Shown: positions 61,938 to 64,000 of the stretch, one piece after another
Position numbering within the stretch: position 1 is the stretch's first letter
Layout: each line of letters opens with the position of its first letter
Program-made: the position numbers and the translations under genes
Assembly: GCA_036397755.1 (NCBI GenBank)
Contig: DASWII010000044.1
Coordinates: forward strand, 1 to 64,000
DNA: 64,000 bases
From: CAMYLY01 sp036397755
GTDB taxonomy: Bacteria; Gemmatimonadota; Gemmatimonadetes; Gemmatimonadales; GWC2-71-9
Direction of reading: 5' to 3'
Notes under the pieces: model-generated
The model's input: only the letters and a program-made list of their open reading frames with translations
What the model was told of the DNA's origin: nothing
Databases searched by the model: none

Positions 61938-62393
61938 CCGACATACCACTTCACGCACTACTTCGAGCAGGAAGTGCTGCGGAAGCGGCCCTATCTGCAG
62001 AAGGAATGGTGTGTTCGGGCCATCGAGCAGCCGCTCCGGGTGGAGCGTCAGGAGGGCAATCGCTGGCGATTCTGGATCGCCGTTCCTGAACTCGAGGGTC
62101 GCTACCTTCGGGTTGTCACCCTGGATGACCAGGTTACAATTTCACAATGCGTTCCCGGACCGGGGGTTCAGGCCGTGAAGCTCAATTACCACGCGGACAC
62201 AGACTCGCTCTACATCGACCTGTCCGAGCAGGCGAGTGCGGAGAGCCGAGAGATCTCGCCGGGCGTCGTGCTGGACTATGACCGCGCGGGAAATCTGGTC
62301 GGCATTGATATCGACAACGCGAGCGCCAAGGTGCAGCTGAACCGGCTCGTGCTCAACCGTCTGCCGGCAGAGATCGAGCGAGTCGCTGGCTAA
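61935..62393 (+). CDS. Frameshift fusion of DUF4258 and DUF2283 proteins
   Basis: 152-residue ORF. Residues 1-70 (YHFTHYFEQEVLRKRP, WIAVPELEGRYLRVVTLDDQ) are DUF4258-like. Residues from VKLNYHADTDSLYIDLSE onward are DUF2283. The junction VTISQCVPGPGVQA is out of the ancestral frame: without one T at about 62140, the DNA reads VTIHNAFPDRGFRP-stop, the normal DUF4258 end, with DUF2283 starting at the overlapping GTG. These two families usually occur as adjacent small genes, possibly toxin-antitoxin-like. Confidence 0.75.
   Translation: MPTYHFTHYFEQEVLRKRPYLQKEWCVRAIEQPLRVERQEGNRWRFWIAVPELEGRYLRVVTLDDQVTISQCVPGPGVQAVKLNYHADTDSLYIDLSEQASAESREISPGVVLDYDRAGNLVGIDIDNASAKVQLNRLVLNRLPAEIERVAG
62125..62187 (+). 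repeat. Second half of the duplicated locus (DUF4258/DUF2283 junction)
   Basis: Matches 58815-58875 but with one extra T and one extra G. It carries the frameshift that joins the two genes. Confidence 0.8.
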
Positions 62394-62457
62394 CGAGGAG
62401 TTGGCGCGGCCGGGCGCGCACCCGTGCCAATCGATCTCGGCAAGGCGCGACCCCACG

Positions 62458-62665
62458 GCCATGGCGCGCCGCCGAGCCCGCCCTTCAGGGCGGGACACCC
62501 ACCACGAAGAGGACCGCGCAAGAGTCGCGGGCTGAAGCCCGCGCTCGGCGGCCCAGGGGTGGGTTTCAATTCCGACGCTGAAGCGTCGGCTCGGCGAGTG
62601 CGCGAGGCGTCGTAAACGACGCTTCTCCTCGGATCGCCCTTCAGGGCGGGACACCCACCACGAAG
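62458..62665. repeat. Dispersed hairpin repeat, copy 2, fused to part of the 186-bp unit
   Basis: 62458-62570 copies 59831-59941. 62575-62650 then copies the tail and head of the tandem unit (CGACGC-TGAA-GCGTCG, GCGTC-GTAAAC-GACGC, CGCCC-TTCA-GGGCG). 62394-62708 holds no gene. Confidence 0.75.
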
Positions 62666-62708
62666 AACGTCAGTCAACATGCGCTATGCTGCCTGCGTTT
62701 CTCCTCCA

Positions 62709-62737
62709 TTGACACCTGAATCTCTGCTCTGTAGAAT
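62709..62737 (+). promoter_or_regulatory. Promoter upstream of the NYN gene
   Basis: TTGACA, 17-base spacer, TAGAAT: the best sigma70-type promoter in the window. Predicted start near 62744. Confidence 0.7.
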
Positions 62738-62775
62738 GAACTCATACCCCCCTGGTTCCTTCGGGAGCTAGGCGC

Positions 62776-62810
62776 GAGGCCGTGCCCCTTGGGGCCGGCC
62801 TCTGCTTTTT
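62776..62810 (+). terminator. Terminator/attenuator hairpin in the NYN gene leader
   Basis: GAGGCC pairs with GGCCTC, with an inner CCCC/GGGG stem, followed by TGCTTTTT. It lies between the promoter and the ATG 15 bases downstream, so it would yield a short RNA of about 65 nt or act as an attenuator. Confidence 0.6.
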
Positions 62811-62824
62811 CCAGGGTTTCTCCT

Positions 62825-63448
62825 ATGAAGACCTTCGTGTATATCGACGGCTTCAACCTCTACTACGGAGCAGTTCGGGGCACGCCGTACAAGTGGTTGA
62901 ATGTCTACGAGTTGTGCCGGCTCCTCCTCCCCCGACATGAGATTGTCCGAATCAAGTACTTCACGGCCCGAGTAGTCGCACGGCCAGAAGACGTCGATCA
63001 ACCAACGCGACAACAGATCTTCCTCCGGGCACTCCGCACGCTTCCAAGCGTGGAAATCATCTTCGGTCACTTCCTCTCCACGGAGACGATGATGCCGTTG
63101 GTGGAACTCAAAGGTGGCAGGCGACAATACGCCAAGGTCATAAAGACTGAAGAGAAGGGATCGGACGTCAATCTCGCGACTCACTTGATCCGCGATGCGT
63201 TTCGAAAAGAGTTCGCTGCGGCTGTGCTCATCACGAACGACTCCGACCTTCAGGAGCCGGTTCGGATCGTGCGCCAGGAACTAGGGTTGCCCGTTGGCAT
63301 CTTGAATCCACACAAGCGTGCCAGTCGCGTGCTCGCCAGACAAGCGTCCTTCGTGAAGCAGATTCGGCAAGGCGTTCTTAAGAAGAGTCAGTTCCCACCC
63401 ACCCTGCAAGACCAGCACGGCACCATCACAAAGCCTAAATCCTGGTGA
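62825..63448 (+). CDS. NYN (PIN-like) domain putative RNase
   Basis: 207 residues. Acidic metal-site motifs: VYIDGFNLYYGA, EKGSDVNLATHLI and VLITNDSDLQEPV, the NYN/PIN catalytic aspartates. GLPVGILNPHKRASRVLA follows. NYN proteins of the LabA/DUF88 type cleave RNA, and several act in defence or phage response. The ATG has no clear ribosome site because the terminator hairpin is directly before it. Confidence 0.88.
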   Translation: MKTFVYIDGFNLYYGAVRGTPYKWLNVYELCRLLLPRHEIVRIKYFTARVVARPEDVDQPTRQQIFLRALRTLPSVEIIFGHFLSTETMMPLVELKGGRRQYAKVIKTEEKGSDVNLATHLIRDAFRKEFAAAVLITNDSDLQEPVRIVRQELGLPVGILNPHKRASRVLARQASFVKQIRQGVLKKSQFPPTLQDQHGTITKPKSW

Positions 63449-63551
63449 CCGCAGGCACCCTAAGTCGAGGCAGAGACCGCGCGTGAAGGGCTGGGACACC
63501 GAGGACGGCGCGTCGGACGCACACGCGCCCGGCTGAGCCACGCGGCCAAGG

Positions 63552-64000
63552 TCAGCGCGAAGGCGTCTGTGACCGGCGCAGCTCGGCGGTGTCGGTCACC
63601 ATCAGCCGCTGGCGGATCTTCTCGATGCGTGAGGTCGCGAGCGCCGTCAGGACCCGTATGCGGCTCGTGGCGTCGCGCGCGGGCTCACGGTTGTCCGCCA
63701 GCCGCGCCCAGGGGGGCTCCAGGCCGCGCGCCGCCAGGCGGGCGGCCCACCTGCCGCCGCGACCCTTCCAGAATCGGAGCCACATGTTCCGCGGCAAGTC
63801 TCCCCGCTTCCGGATCTTCACGTGGCCGATGAGAGCGGCGGCGCCCAGGATCAACGCTCCCGCCCCCATGATCGGTGCCGCGATGAACGGATCGATCCCC
63901 CCAACGAGGCTTGACGCCGTGCCGAGCCCGAGGAGCGCGCCGCCGACGAGATAGCCGATCTTCCGGGCACGGCGTGCGGGATGCCGCGCCGCCTCGCCGC
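63552..64000 (-). CDS. Membrane protein, C-terminal part (5' end beyond window)
   Basis: 149 codons enter from the right edge. A basic stretch (ARHPARRARKIGYLVGG) is followed by two hydrophobic helices (ALLGLGTASSLVGG and APIMGAGALILGAAALIGHV). Then comes a basic segment with WLRFWKGRGGRWAARLAARGL and the tail RLMVTDTAELRRSQTPSR. The ATG at 63869 is internal. The tail's last residues differ from the relic at 59719-59765. Family not recognised. Confidence 0.5.
   Translation of the reverse strand, partial: GEAARHPARRARKIGYLVGGALLGLGTASSLVGGIDPFIAAPIMGAGALILGAAALIGHVKIRKRGDLPRNMWLRFWKGRGGRWAARLAARGLEPPWARLADNREPARDATSRIRVLTALATSRIEKIRQRLMVTDTAELRRSQTPSR

Overview
This is a high-GC bacterial chromosome segment (roughly two thirds G+C by eye) with dense, often overlapping genes. 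No rRNA is present. The gene set points to Gemmatimonadota or a close relative in the FCB superphylum: paired M16 peptidases, a TonB plug/barrel protein, many small secreted proteins, and several start codons sitting just after a TAnnTT promoter element like the FCB/Bacteroidota -7 box. The taxonomic assignment is an inference.

Layout. 1-3500 is accessory DNA: the tail of an IS transposase, a piece of integron cassette array with a well-formed attC site (1582-1720) and three reverse-strand cassette genes (one HEPN-like), a fibronectin-III gene, an array of degenerate repeats, and a strongly folding four-way-junction element (3352-3462). 3552-10347 holds an NfeD/flotillin (FloA) membrane module, an acyl-CoA dehydrogenase, RNase G/E and rplU-rpmA. 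10426-19099 (reverse) carries an active/inactive M16 peptidase pair, a D-amino-acid transaminase, a transglutaminase-like protein, a lipoprotein and a DASS transporter. 19096-29114 (reverse) is a phenylacetate-degradation operon: paaA-paaD-paaB-paaC and a detached PaaD-type zinc ribbon, then crotonases, aldehyde dehydrogenase, thiolase and hydroxyacyl-CoA dehydrogenase. A glycerophosphodiesterase gene sits in the chain, and a beheaded TetR regulator lies just upstream. 29469-30945 is an ECF sigma/putative anti-sigma/Spy-like operon.

31000-33700 has a lipoprotein, a tRNA-Leu(CAA), a second Leu-type class II tRNA whose anticodon reads GCC, tRNA-3'-end-like direct repeats and two small membrane proteins. 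33715-56960 (all forward) is a long housekeeping run: icd, pepA, a TonB plug/barrel protein, yicC, gmk, rpoZ, coaBC, family 4 UDG, dnaB, ispD, tsaC, an LMW phosphatase, aroE, comF, gap-pgk-tpiA-secG, carA, HU, moaD-moaE, trmL, mdh, an NlpC/P60 protein and a secreted metalloprotease.

56961-64000 is a second accessory island: a hipBA toxin-antitoxin pair, a 186-bp tandem repeat array (about 4.6 copies, each rich in small hairpins), an erythromycin-esterase-like protein, a DUF4258/DUF2283 pair that is frameshift-fused in one copy and internally deleted in the other, a NYN-domain gene with a clear promoter and an attenuator-like hairpin, and the 3' end of a membrane-protein gene cut by the window edge.

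The strongest candidates for something new are the GCC-anticodon Leu-type tRNA, the hairpin-rich 186-bp repeat family with its gene-end fragment, the branched RNA-like element upstream of the NfeD gene, and the cassette-borne HEPN protein.
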